Below are positions 35,776 to 45,410 of a stretch of DNA of 64,000 bases, piece after piece. The DNA comes from Acidipropionibacterium acidipropionici (GTDB taxonomy: Bacteria > Actinomycetota > Actinomycetes > Propionibacteriales > Propionibacteriaceae): positions 1,393,551 through 1,457,550 of the forward strand of contig NZ_CP013126.1 in assembly GCF_001441165.1 (NCBI RefSeq), written 5' to 3'. Below the pieces are notes generated by a model, which did not search any database, was not told the origin of the DNA, and worked only from the letters and a program-made list of their open reading frames with translations. Position numbers and translations under genes: made by a program. Numbering within the stretch: the first letter of the stretch is position 1; each line of letters begins with the position of its first letter.

Positions 35776-35785
35776 TTACCGGTAA
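35776..35785. promoter_or_regulatory. LacI-type operator between GH3 and GH31 genes
   Basis: TTACCGGTAA is a perfect even-spaced palindrome with the central CG typical of LacI-family operators. It lies in the 319-base divergent region 35670-35988 about 107 bases before the GH3 start and 204 before the GH31 start. The core ACCGGT is shared with the operators at 49317 and 54284. I see no other feature in this gap. Confidence 0.55.
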
Positions 35786-35988
35786 GATTCGGGACGGCAT
35801 TCCGTCGGCGCCCGCCGACGGGACGGACCGGAACATCCCGGCGGGAAGGGCAGCCCCGCCGGTGGTGCAGGATTGACATCCAGATCCACCCAATCGCCCC
35901 CGGGGCCACGGCAGCTGCCCGTCGCGACACCGACGGGGCGGCGCGGCCCCCGCCCGCAGTCCATCAGCGATCCCACAGGAGTGATCCC

Positions 35989-38433
35989 ATGAGGCACACC
36001 GACGCCTCCCAACACAGCGTCACGCACGACCACAGCGCTCTGCTCCAGGGCGAGCACTACCGCATCACTCCGCTCACCGAACGGGTGGTGAGGCTCGAAT
36101 GGTCCCCCTCCGGCCGTTTCGAGGACCGCCCCACCACCTTCGCGATCCGCCGGGACCTGCCGGCCCCCGACGCCCGCGTCGAGGCCACCGACACCGGCCT
36201 CCGCGTGGTCACCGGCCACTACGTCCTCGACTACGACCGGGGGCCCTTCTCCGCCAACGGTCTGTCGGTGGCGGTGCGCGGCGGCATCTCCAACTACCAC
36301 TCGGTGTGGCGCTTCGCGCAGGATCTCTCCCTCCCAGCTGACCGGCAGGTCCGCTACGAGGGACGCCCGGCGCGCTCACTCGACGGCAACCTGGGCGGGG
36401 CGGCCCGCACCCTCGACTGCGCCGACGGCGTCATCCCCCTGGAACCGGGCGTCAACTCCGAACTGGGCTACGCCGTCATCGACGACACCGGCTCGATGGT
36501 CTTCGACGCCGACGGCCACCTGGCCCCTCGCGACGCCGAACCCGGCTACCTGGATCTCTACGTCTTCGCCGCCGGACACGACCACGTCGACGCCGTCGAG
36601 GACTTCTTCGCCATCTCCGGTCCCCAGCCGCTGCTGCCGCGGTATGCCCTCGGCAACTGGTGGTCGCGCTACCACCGGTACTCCGACACCGAGTACCTGC
36701 GGCTGATGGACCGCTTCGACGCCGAGAAGGTGCCGCTGTCGGTGGCCGTCGTCGACATGGACTGGCACCTGACCGACATCGACCCGAAGTACGGCGCCGG
36801 CTGGACCGGATACACCTGGAACCGGGAACTCTTCGACGACCCGGAGGCCTTCCAGGCCGAGCTGCACCGACGCGGGCTGAAGGTGACCCTCAATGTCCAC
36901 CCGGCCGACGGCGTCCGCGCCTTCGAGGACGCCTACGAACCCATGTGCCGGGCGATGGGGCGCGAGCCGAACGGCGATCCGATCGATTTCGACGTCACCG
37001 ACCGGGCCTTCATGGACGCGTATTTCAACGTCCTGCACCGCGGCCTGGAGGATCTGGGCACCGACTTCTGGTGGATCGACTGGCAGTCCGGCCCCTACTC
37101 CAAGCGCGACGGCATGGATCCGCTGTGGGTGCTCAACCACGAGCACTTCACCGATTCCGACGCCCACACCGACCGCGGCCTCACCTTCTCCCGCTACGCC
37201 GGACCCGGCTCCCACCGCTACCCGGTCGGATTCTCCGGGGACGCCATCATCACCTGGGAGTCCCTGGCCTTCCAGCCTCGGATGACGGCCGCCGGGGCCA
37301 ATATCGGCTACGGCTGGTGGAGTCACGACATCGGCGGCCACATGGGCGGTTTCAAGGACGACGAGCTGGAGACCCGCTGGGTGGAGTTCGGCGTCTTCTC
37401 CCCGATCATGAGACTGCACTCCAGCAACTCCCGGTTCTCCGGCAAGGAGCCGTGGAAGGTCGCCGAGCCCGGCCGCAGCGCCATCGTCGAGCACCTGCGG
37501 CTGCGCCACCGGATGCTGCCCTACCTCAATTCGATGAACCTGCGCGCCCACCGCGACGGGCGCTCCATCGTCGAGCCGGTCTATTACGAGACCCACGGCT
37601 TCGACGCCTACCGCTACCTCGACGAGTACCTCTTCGGCTCCCAGCTGCTCGTGGCGCCGATCATCCGGCCCACCGATCCCGTGGTGCGCAGGGCGTCGGC
37701 CGACGTCCTGCTGCCCGAGGGCCGCTGGACCGACGTCGTCACCGGGCACTCCTACCAGGGCGGCCGGGCCACCAGGATGTACCGCGGCATCTCCTCGATC
37801 CCGGTGCTGCTGCGCGCCGGCGGCTTCCTGCCACTGGTGGCCGAGGGCGAGTCCCTGGACGTCCGCAACCTCTTTCCGGCCCTGGACGTCCAGGTGGCCG
37901 GCGGGGCGTCCGGCAGCTTCGACCTCGACGAGGAGCGCCAGGACGGCTCCTGGGTGCGCACCCGCTTCGCCCTTGACGCCGAGGCCGGCGAGCTGCGGGT
38001 CGACGCGCCCGAGGGGATGGGGGCCCGGCGCGGCGAGTGGCGGTTCACCCTGCTCGGCCTGGATCTGGGTGCCCCGGACGCCGGCGCCGATCTGCAGGTC
38101 GAGGGCGGGGAGCTGCTCGGGGTGCGGACCGGCCGGGGGAGGCTGCTCCTGCGGGTGCGCGCCGACCAGGACTCGCTGGTGATCCGCTCGGGGCTGCTGA
38201 CCACCGCCGGGCAGCCGGATCTGACCGACGAGGTGGAGGAGCTGCTGCACGGGGCCCGGATCGGATTCGGGCTCAAGGACCGGATCTTCGGCCTGGTGGA
38301 GTCCCACGGGGCCGGGGCGCTGGCCTCGGTCATCGCCCAGGGCGCCCACCCGACCGGGCACGCCGCCGAGACCTACGAGTACGACCGGCCCACCGCCGAA
38401 CTCGTCGAGGCCCTCACCGAACTCCTGGGATAG
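35989..38433 (+). CDS. GH31 alpha-glucosidase / alpha-xylosidase
   Basis: An 814-residue cytoplasmic glycosidase. An N-terminal beta-sandwich precedes the barrel, with nucleophile Asp364 in FWWIDWQSG and acid/base Asp418 in FSGDAIITWESL; NIGYGWWSHDIGGHMGG is a further family block. The WIDWQ form of the nucleophile region differs from the DMNE form of classical maltase-like members and is found in bacterial subgroups of less certain specificity. ATG 35989 has AGGAG eight bases upstream. Expected substrates are imported alpha-glucosides or alpha-xylosides. Confidence 0.88.
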   Translation: MRHTDASQHSVTHDHSALLQGEHYRITPLTERVVRLEWSPSGRFEDRPTTFAIRRDLPAPDARVEATDTGLRVVTGHYVLDYDRGPFSANGLSVAVRGGISNYHSVWRFAQDLSLPADRQVRYEGRPARSLDGNLGGAARTLDCADGVIPLEPGVNSELGYAVIDDTGSMVFDADGHLAPRDAEPGYLDLYVFAAGHDHVDAVEDFFAISGPQPLLPRYALGNWWSRYHRYSDTEYLRLMDRFDAEKVPLSVAVVDMDWHLTDIDPKYGAGWTGYTWNRELFDDPEAFQAELHRRGLKVTLNVHPADGVRAFEDAYEPMCRAMGREPNGDPIDFDVTDRAFMDAYFNVLHRGLEDLGTDFWWIDWQSGPYSKRDGMDPLWVLNHEHFTDSDAHTDRGLTFSRYAGPGSHRYPVGFSGDAIITWESLAFQPRMTAAGANIGYGWWSHDIGGHMGGFKDDELETRWVEFGVFSPIMRLHSSNSRFSGKEPWKVAEPGRSAIVEHLRLRHRMLPYLNSMNLRAHRDGRSIVEPVYYETHGFDAYRYLDEYLFGSQLLVAPIIRPTDPVVRRASADVLLPEGRWTDVVTGHSYQGGRATRMYRGISSIPVLLRAGGFLPLVAEGESLDVRNLFPALDVQVAGGASGSFDLDEERQDGSWVRTRFALDAEAGELRVDAPEGMGARRGEWRFTLLGLDLGAPDAGADLQVEGGELLGVRTGRGRLLLRVRADQDSLVIRSGLLTTAGQPDLTDEVEELLHGARIGFGLKDRIFGLVESHGAGALASVIAQGAHPTGHAAETYEYDRPTAELVEALTELLG

Positions 38434-38447
38434 GCCCACTCGTTCCT

Positions 38448-38483
38448 GGCGGATGCTCGTGTGAACTCACGCTAGGATCCGCC
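38448..38483 (+). terminator. Hairpin after GH31 gene
   Basis: GGCGGAT (38448-38454) pairs with ATCCGCC (38477-38483), with an inner CGTG/CACG stem. It begins 15 bases past the stop and is probably the GH31 terminator. Confidence 0.5.
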
Positions 38484-38612
38484 GGGAATGCCTTTCTGGT
38501 GGCCCTCGGATGTGGACACGAGTCCACTCTGAAGTAGCGGTGCGCCGGGCCTACCGCAATCCGGATTCCCCTTGATTCAATACCGGGGAATCACGGATCT
38601 CGGAGGTGCGTC

Positions 38613-40361
38613 ATGGCGTCAGGTCGATCGGGAATCAGGAGCCTGCTGATCGGTGTGTCCGCCATGGCGGCGCTTGCTGTCAGTGGTGCCGCCATCACGA
38701 CGGTGACGGCGGTGGCCGCACCGGGCGGGGGCTCGACGCCGGGGGCCGGTGCGGGGTCCGCGCAGGCCGGTGGTACCGGCGGCGTCGGCTCTCCGGCCGG
38801 CGAACCCTCAAGTTCACCGGCGTCCACATCGGGGGCGTCGAGCGGGGCCGACGCCTCCTCCGGGACGTCGGGGGCATCGTCGGGCGATCCCTCGGACGGC
38901 GGGTCCTCCGAACCGTCGGCCGCGACGACCAGTGCCGAGCCATCCACCGAGGCCACGGCGTCCATCAGCCCCGGCGACCCACAGGACCATCCGATGGGAT
39001 CCCAGATCGCCAAGCACGAGGGCGTCTCCTCCCAGGCGATGGCCCCCAGGGCGCTGGCCGTGACCGCCTCGGTGCCCGGGCTGGACGTCAGCAGCCACGA
39101 CGGGGCGGTGGACTGGGCGAGCCGGTGGAGCGCAGGGAAGCGGTTCGTGTGGGCCAAGGCCACCGAGGGCACCAGCTACACCAATCCGGAGTTCGCGAGC
39201 CAGTACAACGGGTCGGCGAATCAGGGATTCATCCGCGGCGCCTACCATTTCGCGCTGCCGAACAATTCCAGCGGTTCGGCCCAGGCGAAGTACTTCTCCG
39301 ACAACGGGGGCGGCTGGTCGGGGGACGGCAAGACCCTGCCCGGCGCCCTGGATATGGAGTATAACCCTTATTCGGGCGGGTCCTGCTACGGATTGAGTCA
39401 GGCGCAGATGGCGTCCTGGGTGCGCGATTTCAGCAGCTACTACCTCAACCGGTGGGGCCGCTATCCGATCATCTACACCTCGGCGAGCTGGTGGGACCAG
39501 TGCGTCGGCACCGCGACGTCGATCAGCTCCGCCCAGCCGCTGTGGACGGCCCGCTACGCCAGCGCGGTCGGGACGCTGCCGGCGGGGTGGACGAGGCACA
39601 CCGTCTGGCAGTACGCCGAGACCCCCTACGATCTGGACTCCTTCAACGGCACCAGTGCGGAGCTCGCCACCTTCGCCAGGACCGCCGGCACGACGCCCGC
39701 AGACCCGTGCACCACGACCGTCAACGGCTACCGGGTCTCGGGGGCGATCGGCTGCAAGTACGCCACCGCGAAGAGCGTGCTCGGCAATCCGGTGGGGGCG
39801 ATGGTCAACCGTGGGGACGGCTACTACCAGCTCTTCGCCAACGGCGCGATCACCTACTCCGGGGGAACCGGGGCCCACGAGATCCACGGGTCGGTGTTCT
39901 CGCGGTGGAAGGGGCTGGGGGTCGACGCCGCATTCAACCGTCTGGGATATGCCACCGGCGACGGGAACACCGACGTCACCTTCGGGCGCGGCGAGATCGT
40001 GTGGAACGCGGGACGGGCACGGGCCTACATCGTCGAGGGCGGCATCTGGCAGGCCTACCGGAAGATCGGCGGATCCACCGCCATGGGCCTGCCGAAGTCC
40101 GACATGGTCGCCGGGCGCGGGGGCGGTGTGATGAAGATGAACTGGTTCGAGTCCGGTGCGATCACCTGGGGGAGCGGTATCCATGTGGTGCGCGGTGCGA
40201 TCTACACCGCCTGGACCCGCAGCGGGTCGGAGGCCGGCGTCTACGGCGGGCCGATCACCGACACCTACCGGTCCGGTACCGCCATCAAGCAGAACTTCGA
40301 CCACGGCTACACCCTCAGCTATGCCGGCGGGACGGTGAGCGCTGCTCGGACCACCGGCTGA
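38613..40361 (+). CDS. Secreted GH25 lysozyme with LGFP-like C-terminal repeats
   Basis: A 582-residue exported muramidase. The signal peptide is followed by a Ser/Thr/Gly/Pro-rich linker of about 100 residues. The GH25 barrel starts at VPGLDVSSH (Asp158) and has the catalytic DxE motif as Asp247 and Glu249 in LDMEYNP. From about residue 365 the tail holds LGFP-type repeats, each with a short hydrophobic-glycine block such as YYQLFANGAITYS and AYIVEGGIWQAY, known to bind the actinobacterial cell envelope. ATG 38613 follows GGAGGTG. Probable role: wall remodelling or killing of competitors. Confidence 0.9.
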   Translation: MASGRSGIRSLLIGVSAMAALAVSGAAITTVTAVAAPGGGSTPGAGAGSAQAGGTGGVGSPAGEPSSSPASTSGASSGADASSGTSGASSGDPSDGGSSEPSAATTSAEPSTEATASISPGDPQDHPMGSQIAKHEGVSSQAMAPRALAVTASVPGLDVSSHDGAVDWASRWSAGKRFVWAKATEGTSYTNPEFASQYNGSANQGFIRGAYHFALPNNSSGSAQAKYFSDNGGGWSGDGKTLPGALDMEYNPYSGGSCYGLSQAQMASWVRDFSSYYLNRWGRYPIIYTSASWWDQCVGTATSISSAQPLWTARYASAVGTLPAGWTRHTVWQYAETPYDLDSFNGTSAELATFARTAGTTPADPCTTTVNGYRVSGAIGCKYATAKSVLGNPVGAMVNRGDGYYQLFANGAITYSGGTGAHEIHGSVFSRWKGLGVDAAFNRLGYATGDGNTDVTFGRGEIVWNAGRARAYIVEGGIWQAYRKIGGSTAMGLPKSDMVAGRGGGVMKMNWFESGAITWGSGIHVVRGAIYTAWTRSGSEAGVYGGPITDTYRSGTAIKQNFDHGYTLSYAGGTVSAARTTG

Positions 40362-40366
40362 CGGCG

Positions 40367-41239
40367 TCACCAGGTGGTGACCAGCTCGATGCCCTGGGTC
40401 TTGAGCGCGGCGCGCCAGATCGGGTCGCGCAGCATCCGGGCCTCCCAGATCCGCTTGATCCACGAGCCGCCGAAGCGGTGGCGCGACGCCGGGGAGTCCG
40501 ATCCGGGGTGCAGGAAGATCTCCGTGGTGCCGGCCGGGAGCCTGGGCAGCAGCCGCAGGTAGTAGGCCAGCAGGGAGCGGTATCCGGGGATGAACGGATA
40601 GGGGAAGGGGTTCGTCGCCATCTCGGCCGGGAGGCGGACGCCGTGGTGGTCGGCCAACTCCACCGCGGCGGCGTGCGGCCGGGAGATCTGCGGGGGAGTC
40701 ATCGGGCCGACGACCAGGCGCACTGACCGCGGCATCCTCAGGGCCAGATCGTGCTCGGCGGCGAATCGGATCCCCTCCCGCAGGGGCTTGTTCTGATCTG
40801 AATGCGCGCGCAGCCCGTAGAGGGTGCCCGAGTGGGAGTCCAGGCGGGTGGGGCGCAGGCCGTACTCGTCGAGTCGGGAGTACTGCGCGGCCAGCTCGGC
40901 GCCGATGATCCGGGAGGTGGCGCGCCGTTCGGCGGTCGTGCCGCCGGTGGGCAGACGACCGTCGGCCTCGGTGAGGGCGCGTCCCTGTGCCGAGAGTGGA
41001 CGCCAGCCGCTGCGGTTGCGGTCCGAGGTGGTGGCGAAGTGCAGGCCGATGGTGCACAGTCCGGCATCTGCCAGGTGCTGGAGCCGGGCGAGCTGGCGCG
41101 GGTGGAGCTCCTCGGAGACCGCCAGGACGGTGGTGGAGGTGACGAATCCGCCCCTGATGAGGGCCAGCACGAGGTCATTGGTGGCCGGGTCGTAGCCGAA
41201 GTCGTCGGCGGTGATCACCAGCCGGCGCCGCCGATCCAT
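40367..41239 (-). CDS. YdjC/ChbG-type carbohydrate deacetylase
   Basis: A 290-residue cytoplasmic protein of the YdjC family. The metal-binding N-terminal motif is VITADDFGYDPATND, followed by TIGLHFA and LDSHSG, which supply the His and Asp ligands seen in ChbG. ChbG removes one acetyl group from chitobiose or chitobiose-phosphate. ATG 41239 places the TADDFG motif at the usual distance from the N-terminus; a longer frame starts at TTG 41287 without a ribosome site. Its 3' end lies five bases from the GH25 lysozyme stop, and a link to wall amino-sugar breakdown is plausible. Confidence 0.82.
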   Translation of the reverse strand: MDRRRRLVITADDFGYDPATNDLVLALIRGGFVTSTTVLAVSEELHPRQLARLQHLADAGLCTIGLHFATTSDRNRSGWRPLSAQGRALTEADGRLPTGGTTAERRATSRIIGAELAAQYSRLDEYGLRPTRLDSHSGTLYGLRAHSDQNKPLREGIRFAAEHDLALRMPRSVRLVVGPMTPPQISRPHAAAVELADHHGVRLPAEMATNPFPYPFIPGYRSLLAYYLRLLPRLPAGTTEIFLHPGSDSPASRHRFGGSWIKRIWEARMLRDPIWRAALKTQGIELVTTW

Positions 41240-41287
41240 GTCCAAGCCGGTGCGCTCCACGACCTCAATCGTGCGTGGCCGGGCCAA

Positions 41288-41365
41288 GTGCGCATATTGC
41301 TAGCCAGACAGCCCATTTCGACTGCCGAAGGTCGGAACCGGGCCTCCAGCGAGTGATATGTCGAC
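41288..41365. repeat. Decayed copy of the 17812 inverted repeat
   Basis: The right half contains CTCCAGCGAGTGATATG, identical to the right arm of the repeat at 17864-17886, and the left half keeps GTGCGCATAT but then diverges, so the hairpin is imperfect. Unlike the other elements it lies between divergent genes, where it cannot serve as a terminator for either, which suggests a dispersed element. Confidence 0.5.
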
Positions 41366-41426
41366 TCTGGTCGTCAGCTACACGCCAGCTCGGCGTGCAG
41401 AATAGCCGGGAAGGAAGGGGTTGCCC

Positions 41427-42359
41427 GTGCTCATCGTGATGCGGGGCCTTCCCGGCTCCGGGAAGTCCACCTGGGCGGCGGATCGCGTCGCCGACGATCC
41501 GCGGGCCACCGCCGTCGTCTCCCGCGATCACTACCGGATGATGCTGCACGCCACGAGCTCCCCGGTCGACGGGATCATGGAGGACGAGATCACCGAGCTG
41601 GAGGCCGACGCGGTGGTGCGGCTGCTGGCTAGGGGACACACGGTGATCGCCGACGACACGAATCTGCCCCATCGGCGGGTCCGCGAGTGGCTGGGGCTGG
41701 CCGAGGGGTGCGGCGTCGCATGGCGGGTGGAGGATCTCACCGACGTGCCGCTGGAGACCTGCCTGGAGCGCAACCGTCACCGTGACCGGCAGGTGCCCGA
41801 GGATCTCATCCATGACTGGCACGCCCGCTACATCGCCGACGGGAGGGCCCGCCCGAAGGTCTGGGAGCCGATCCCCGGAGGATTCATCGCCGCCGAGGTC
41901 GGGGCGCCCTACACCCCGGTGCCCGGTACCCCTGCCGCGGTGCTGGTCGACATCGACGGCACCGTGGCCGATCGGTTCAGCGCCGACGGGGCCGAACTGC
42001 GCGGGCCCTACGACTGGTCCAGGGTGTCCCTCGACCGGCCCCGGGCGGCGATCGTCGACCATGTGAGAATGGCCGCCGAGCACATGAAGGTGATCTTCCT
42101 CTCGGGGCGCCCCGAGACCTGCCGGGCCGACACTCTCGCCTGGCTCGATGAGCATGTCGGCGTGCCGATTGAGGGGCTGTACATGCGCCCCGCCGAGCGC
42201 TCCCGGGACAAGGACTCGGTGGTGAAGCTGGCGCTGTTCGACGAGCACATCAGAACCCGCTACACGGTGCACTCCGTGCTCGACGACCGCTCGCAGGTGG
42301 TCGCCATGTGGCGTCGTCTGGGGCTGACGGTGCTCCAGGTGGCGCCCGGGATGTTCTGA
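41427..42359 (+). CDS. T4-type polynucleotide kinase-phosphatase
   Basis: A 310-residue two-domain protein. The N-terminal P-loop kinase shows MRGLPGSGKST at residues 5-15 and SRDHYRMM, and the C-terminal HAD-type phosphatase shows VLVDIDGTVAD near residue 175. This kinase-then-phosphatase order matches bacteriophage T4 Pnkp, which heals broken tRNA ends by removing 3' phosphate and adding 5' phosphate. GTG 41427 has AAGGAAGG at a good distance; TTG 41421 lies too close to it. No RNA ligase is nearby. A kinase for small molecules is possible but less likely. Confidence 0.75.
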   Translation: MLIVMRGLPGSGKSTWAADRVADDPRATAVVSRDHYRMMLHATSSPVDGIMEDEITELEADAVVRLLARGHTVIADDTNLPHRRVREWLGLAEGCGVAWRVEDLTDVPLETCLERNRHRDRQVPEDLIHDWHARYIADGRARPKVWEPIPGGFIAAEVGAPYTPVPGTPAAVLVDIDGTVADRFSADGAELRGPYDWSRVSLDRPRAAIVDHVRMAAEHMKVIFLSGRPETCRADTLAWLDEHVGVPIEGLYMRPAERSRDKDSVVKLALFDEHIRTRYTVHSVLDDRSQVVAMWRRLGLTVLQVAPGMF

Positions 42360-42423
42360 GCCTGGGAGGATTGGCGCATCAGATCTCGCGGCCGCGACGG
42401 GCCGCCGGAAGGAAGGCTCGACG

Positions 42424-44223
42424 ATGACCATTGGGACCCCCGACGCCGTGAACCAGGCCGCGGAGCCGACCCCGGCCCCCGGCTCCACCCGTCACAGCGT
42501 CGCCGACGACAGTGCCGCCCACCACGCACGGGCACAGGACGAGACACAGTGGTGGCGTTCCGCGGTGGTCTACCAGATCTACCCGCGCTCCTTCGCCGAC
42601 TCCAACGGCGACGGGGTCGGCGACCTGCAGGGCATCATCGACCACCTCGACCATCTGGTGGCCCTCGGCGTCGACGCCGTCTGGCTCTCCCCGGCCTACC
42701 GCTCCCCGATGGCCGACAACGGTTACGACATCTCCGACTACCGGGACATCGACCCGATCTTCGGAGACCTGGCCACCATGGACCGGCTCATCGCCGAGAT
42801 GCACGCCCGCGGCCTGCGACTGGTGATGGACCTCGTCGTGAACCACACCTCCGACCAGCACGCCTGGTTCCGCGACGCCCTCACCGGCCCCGACGCCGAG
42901 CACCGCGACTGGTACATCTGGCGAGACCCCCGGCCCGGCGCCACCGCCCACGATGCGGGCCCCGGCCAGTGGCGCGGCGACGAGCCGAACGGCTGGGTGT
43001 CGGCCTTCTCGGGGCCGGCATGGGCCTGGGACGAGGCTTCCGGCCAGTACTACCTGCACATCTTCGCCCCCGGTCAGCCCGACCTGAACTGGGAGAACCC
43101 GAAGGTCCGGCAGGCCGTGTACACGATGATGAACTGGTGGCTGGCAAGGGGCGTCGACGGCTTCCGGATGGACGTCATCAACCTTATCTCCAAACCCGCC
43201 TGGGGCCCCGACGACGCCGGCCCGGCGATGAACGCCTGCTCGGTGGGCCCCCGCCTCCACGACTTCCTGGCCGAGATGAACCGCGAGGTGATGGCCACCA
43301 GCGACAAGGTGCTCATGACCGTCGGCGAGATGCCCTCGGTCACCCTGGACGAGGCCGCCGACGTGTCGGGCCGCGACCGCCACGAGCTCAACATGGTCTT
43401 CCAGTTCGAGCACGTCTGGCTCGACAACGGGCCCGACGGCGACAAGTACCGCCCCGTCCCGCTGCGCTTGGCCGACATGAAGGCCAACATGGCCCGCTGG
43501 GCAGGGCTGTGCGAGACCGGGTGGAACTCCCTCTACCTGGGCAACCACGACCAGCCGCGATTCGTGTCACGGTGGGGGGACGAGGCCCACCGTGAGCAGT
43601 CGTCGACGGCCTGGGCCGCCATGCTCCACGCCCACCCCGGCACCCCGTTCATCTACCAGGGCGACGAGCTGGGGATGACGGACGCCCACTTCGGGTCGAT
43701 CGACCAGTACCGCGACGTCGAGACCCTCGGCTACTGGCACCGGGCCGTCGACCTCGACGGCCGCGATCCCGACGAGGTGATGGCCGGCGTGCGCTACATC
43801 AGCCGGGACAACGCCCGCACCCCGGTGCAGTGGACCGCCGGCGACAACGCCGGTTTCACGACGGGGACCCCATGGCTGGCGGTCAACCCCAACTATGCCG
43901 AGATCAACGCGCAGACCCAGGTCGGCGTCCCCGGCAGCGTCTTCGAGTTCCATGCGGCGCTGTGCCGGCTGCGCCACGAACTGCCGGTGCTCACCGACGG
44001 CTCGATCGAGCTGCTGGACGCCGACCATCCCCGGCTGTGGTGGGTCCGCCGCCGGCTCGACGGCGTCACTCTGGACGCCGTGGCGAATATGTCCTCGGAC
44101 CCCCTGGCCGTCGCCGAGGCCTCCGAGCCGGTCCCGGAGGGCCGGGTGGTCCTCACGAACCACCCCGGTCAGGAGGTCACCGACACCCTGGCCCCCTGGG
44201 AGGTGCGCTGGACCCTGTCCTGA
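42424..44223 (+). CDS. GH13 oligo-1,6-glucosidase type enzyme, copy 3
   Basis: A 599-residue cytoplasmic enzyme. After an extra, low-complexity N-terminus of about 40 residues the barrel begins WWRSAVVYQIYPRSF. Nucleophile Asp250 (GFRMDVINLI), acid/base Glu302 (VGEMPSV) and Asp376 (LGNHDQPR) are all intact. GFRMDVIN and GNHDQPR are typical of the MalL/oligo-1,6-glucosidase subgroup, making this a more classical member than the two paralogues at 15832 and 31582. ATG 42424 has GGAAGG seven bases upstream. It converges with the LacI gene, the stops being four bases apart. Confidence 0.9.
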   Translation: MTIGTPDAVNQAAEPTPAPGSTRHSVADDSAAHHARAQDETQWWRSAVVYQIYPRSFADSNGDGVGDLQGIIDHLDHLVALGVDAVWLSPAYRSPMADNGYDISDYRDIDPIFGDLATMDRLIAEMHARGLRLVMDLVVNHTSDQHAWFRDALTGPDAEHRDWYIWRDPRPGATAHDAGPGQWRGDEPNGWVSAFSGPAWAWDEASGQYYLHIFAPGQPDLNWENPKVRQAVYTMMNWWLARGVDGFRMDVINLISKPAWGPDDAGPAMNACSVGPRLHDFLAEMNREVMATSDKVLMTVGEMPSVTLDEAADVSGRDRHELNMVFQFEHVWLDNGPDGDKYRPVPLRLADMKANMARWAGLCETGWNSLYLGNHDQPRFVSRWGDEAHREQSSTAWAAMLHAHPGTPFIYQGDELGMTDAHFGSIDQYRDVETLGYWHRAVDLDGRDPDEVMAGVRYISRDNARTPVQWTAGDNAGFTTGTPWLAVNPNYAEINAQTQVGVPGSVFEFHAALCRLRHELPVLTDGSIELLDADHPRLWWVRRRLDGVTLDAVANMSSDPLAVAEASEPVPEGRVVLTNHPGQEVTDTLAPWEVRWTLS

Positions 44224-44227
44224 CCGG

Positions 44228-45318
44228 TCACCTCACCCGACGGGTCGACTCCCTCAGCGACAGCGACCACGGCGACTCGGCCACCTGATCCCGAAGCCCC
44301 AGTACCAGTTCGGCGCACTGGATCCCCTGCGACCGCAGATCCTGGTGGACGCTGGTGAGGTCCGCCCCCACGGCCTGTGCGGAGTCGTCCCATCCGCTCA
44401 CGGTCAGTTCGGAGGGCACCTCCAGCAGCTCCTCTCGCGCCTGGTCGAGCACCGCCAGCGCCAGCTGGTCGCTCATCGCGACCACGGCGTCGGGCCGGTG
44501 CCGAGACAGCAGGGTCGCCACGACTCCCTGAGCGCCCCTCCGGTCGTTGCTGCTCACCACCGCCACCGGGACCCGCGACCAGTCCATGCCCAGGTCCTGG
44601 CAGGCGTCCCTGAAACCCATCAGCCGGTGCCGCGCTCCCGGGAACCGGATCGTCTCCAGGTCCGGCCCGACGATCACCTCCGGCTGCTGGTGGGCTGCCA
44701 GTTCGAAGCTCAGCACCGCCGGGCGGGAGGCCTCGGTGAAGGTCTGGCGGGCCACCGCCCTGGCGGCCTGCCGGTCGTCGATCGTCACGACGTGCAGTTG
44801 CTCGCGGGGGCGATGGAGCCGGGCATCGCACCCTGAATGGCCACCGGTCGGCCGGTCGACATGATGGCGTCCAGCAGCGAGCCCTCGTTGACGCCGGTCC
44901 ACAGGATGAAGGCGTCGGCCGGGGACTCTCTGATCCGCGCGGCGTCGGTGACGTCGCCGACAACCGGCAGCAGGCTCAGGCTCTGGCGCTGCTCCACGCA
45001 GACCGAGGCCACCCCGGCGAGGAACTGGCCGGACTGCGGGTCGCTGAAGGCGTAGAGCAGGCCCTCGCCCACCACGATCGCGATGCTGTCGGTCCGGCCG
45101 CGACTCAGCGACCGGGCCGAGGGGTCCGGGCCGTAGTAGTTGAGTTTTCTCGCCGCCTCGCGCACCTTCGTCAGGGTCGCGGCCGCCAGCCGGTCCGGAT
45201 GGTTGTAGGCGTGCGACACGGTCATCGTGGACACGCCGGCGGCGCGCGCGACGTCGGCCATTCTCACCGTCGACTGGGAGCGCGGGCCGGGCTGTGCCTG
45301 GGACCGTCGGGGCGACAT
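44228..45318 (-). pseudogene. LacI family transcriptional regulator, frameshifted
   Basis: The first part is a normal LacI regulator: helix-turn-helix RMADVARAAGVSTMTVSHAY, hinge SARSLSRGR, and the first sugar-binding lobe to GAMPGSIAP. There the frame breaks. A run of five C on the coding strand (44816-44820) would need one more C to continue as REQLHVVTIDDRQAARAV and the remainder of a standard protein ending near 44228. As written, translation stops after NCTS at 44785, leaving a 177-residue product without most of the effector and dimer surfaces. It sits beside the large glycosidase and probably controlled the ACCGGT operators. A sequencing error is possible. Confidence 0.8.
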
Positions 45319-45410
45319 CATTCCTCCAAGCTAAGGGGGCCGGCCCAGTCGTGCGGGCCGGCCCCCGATTCCTGACTCTGCCTCCTACGACAGCGTCCTG
45401 CCTCCACTTC

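Noticed and set aside
41240-41287. Longer start (TTG 41287) for the YdjC-type deacetylase
   Set aside because: No ribosome site, and it would add 16 residues ahead of the conserved TADDFG block that normally lies near the N-terminus.
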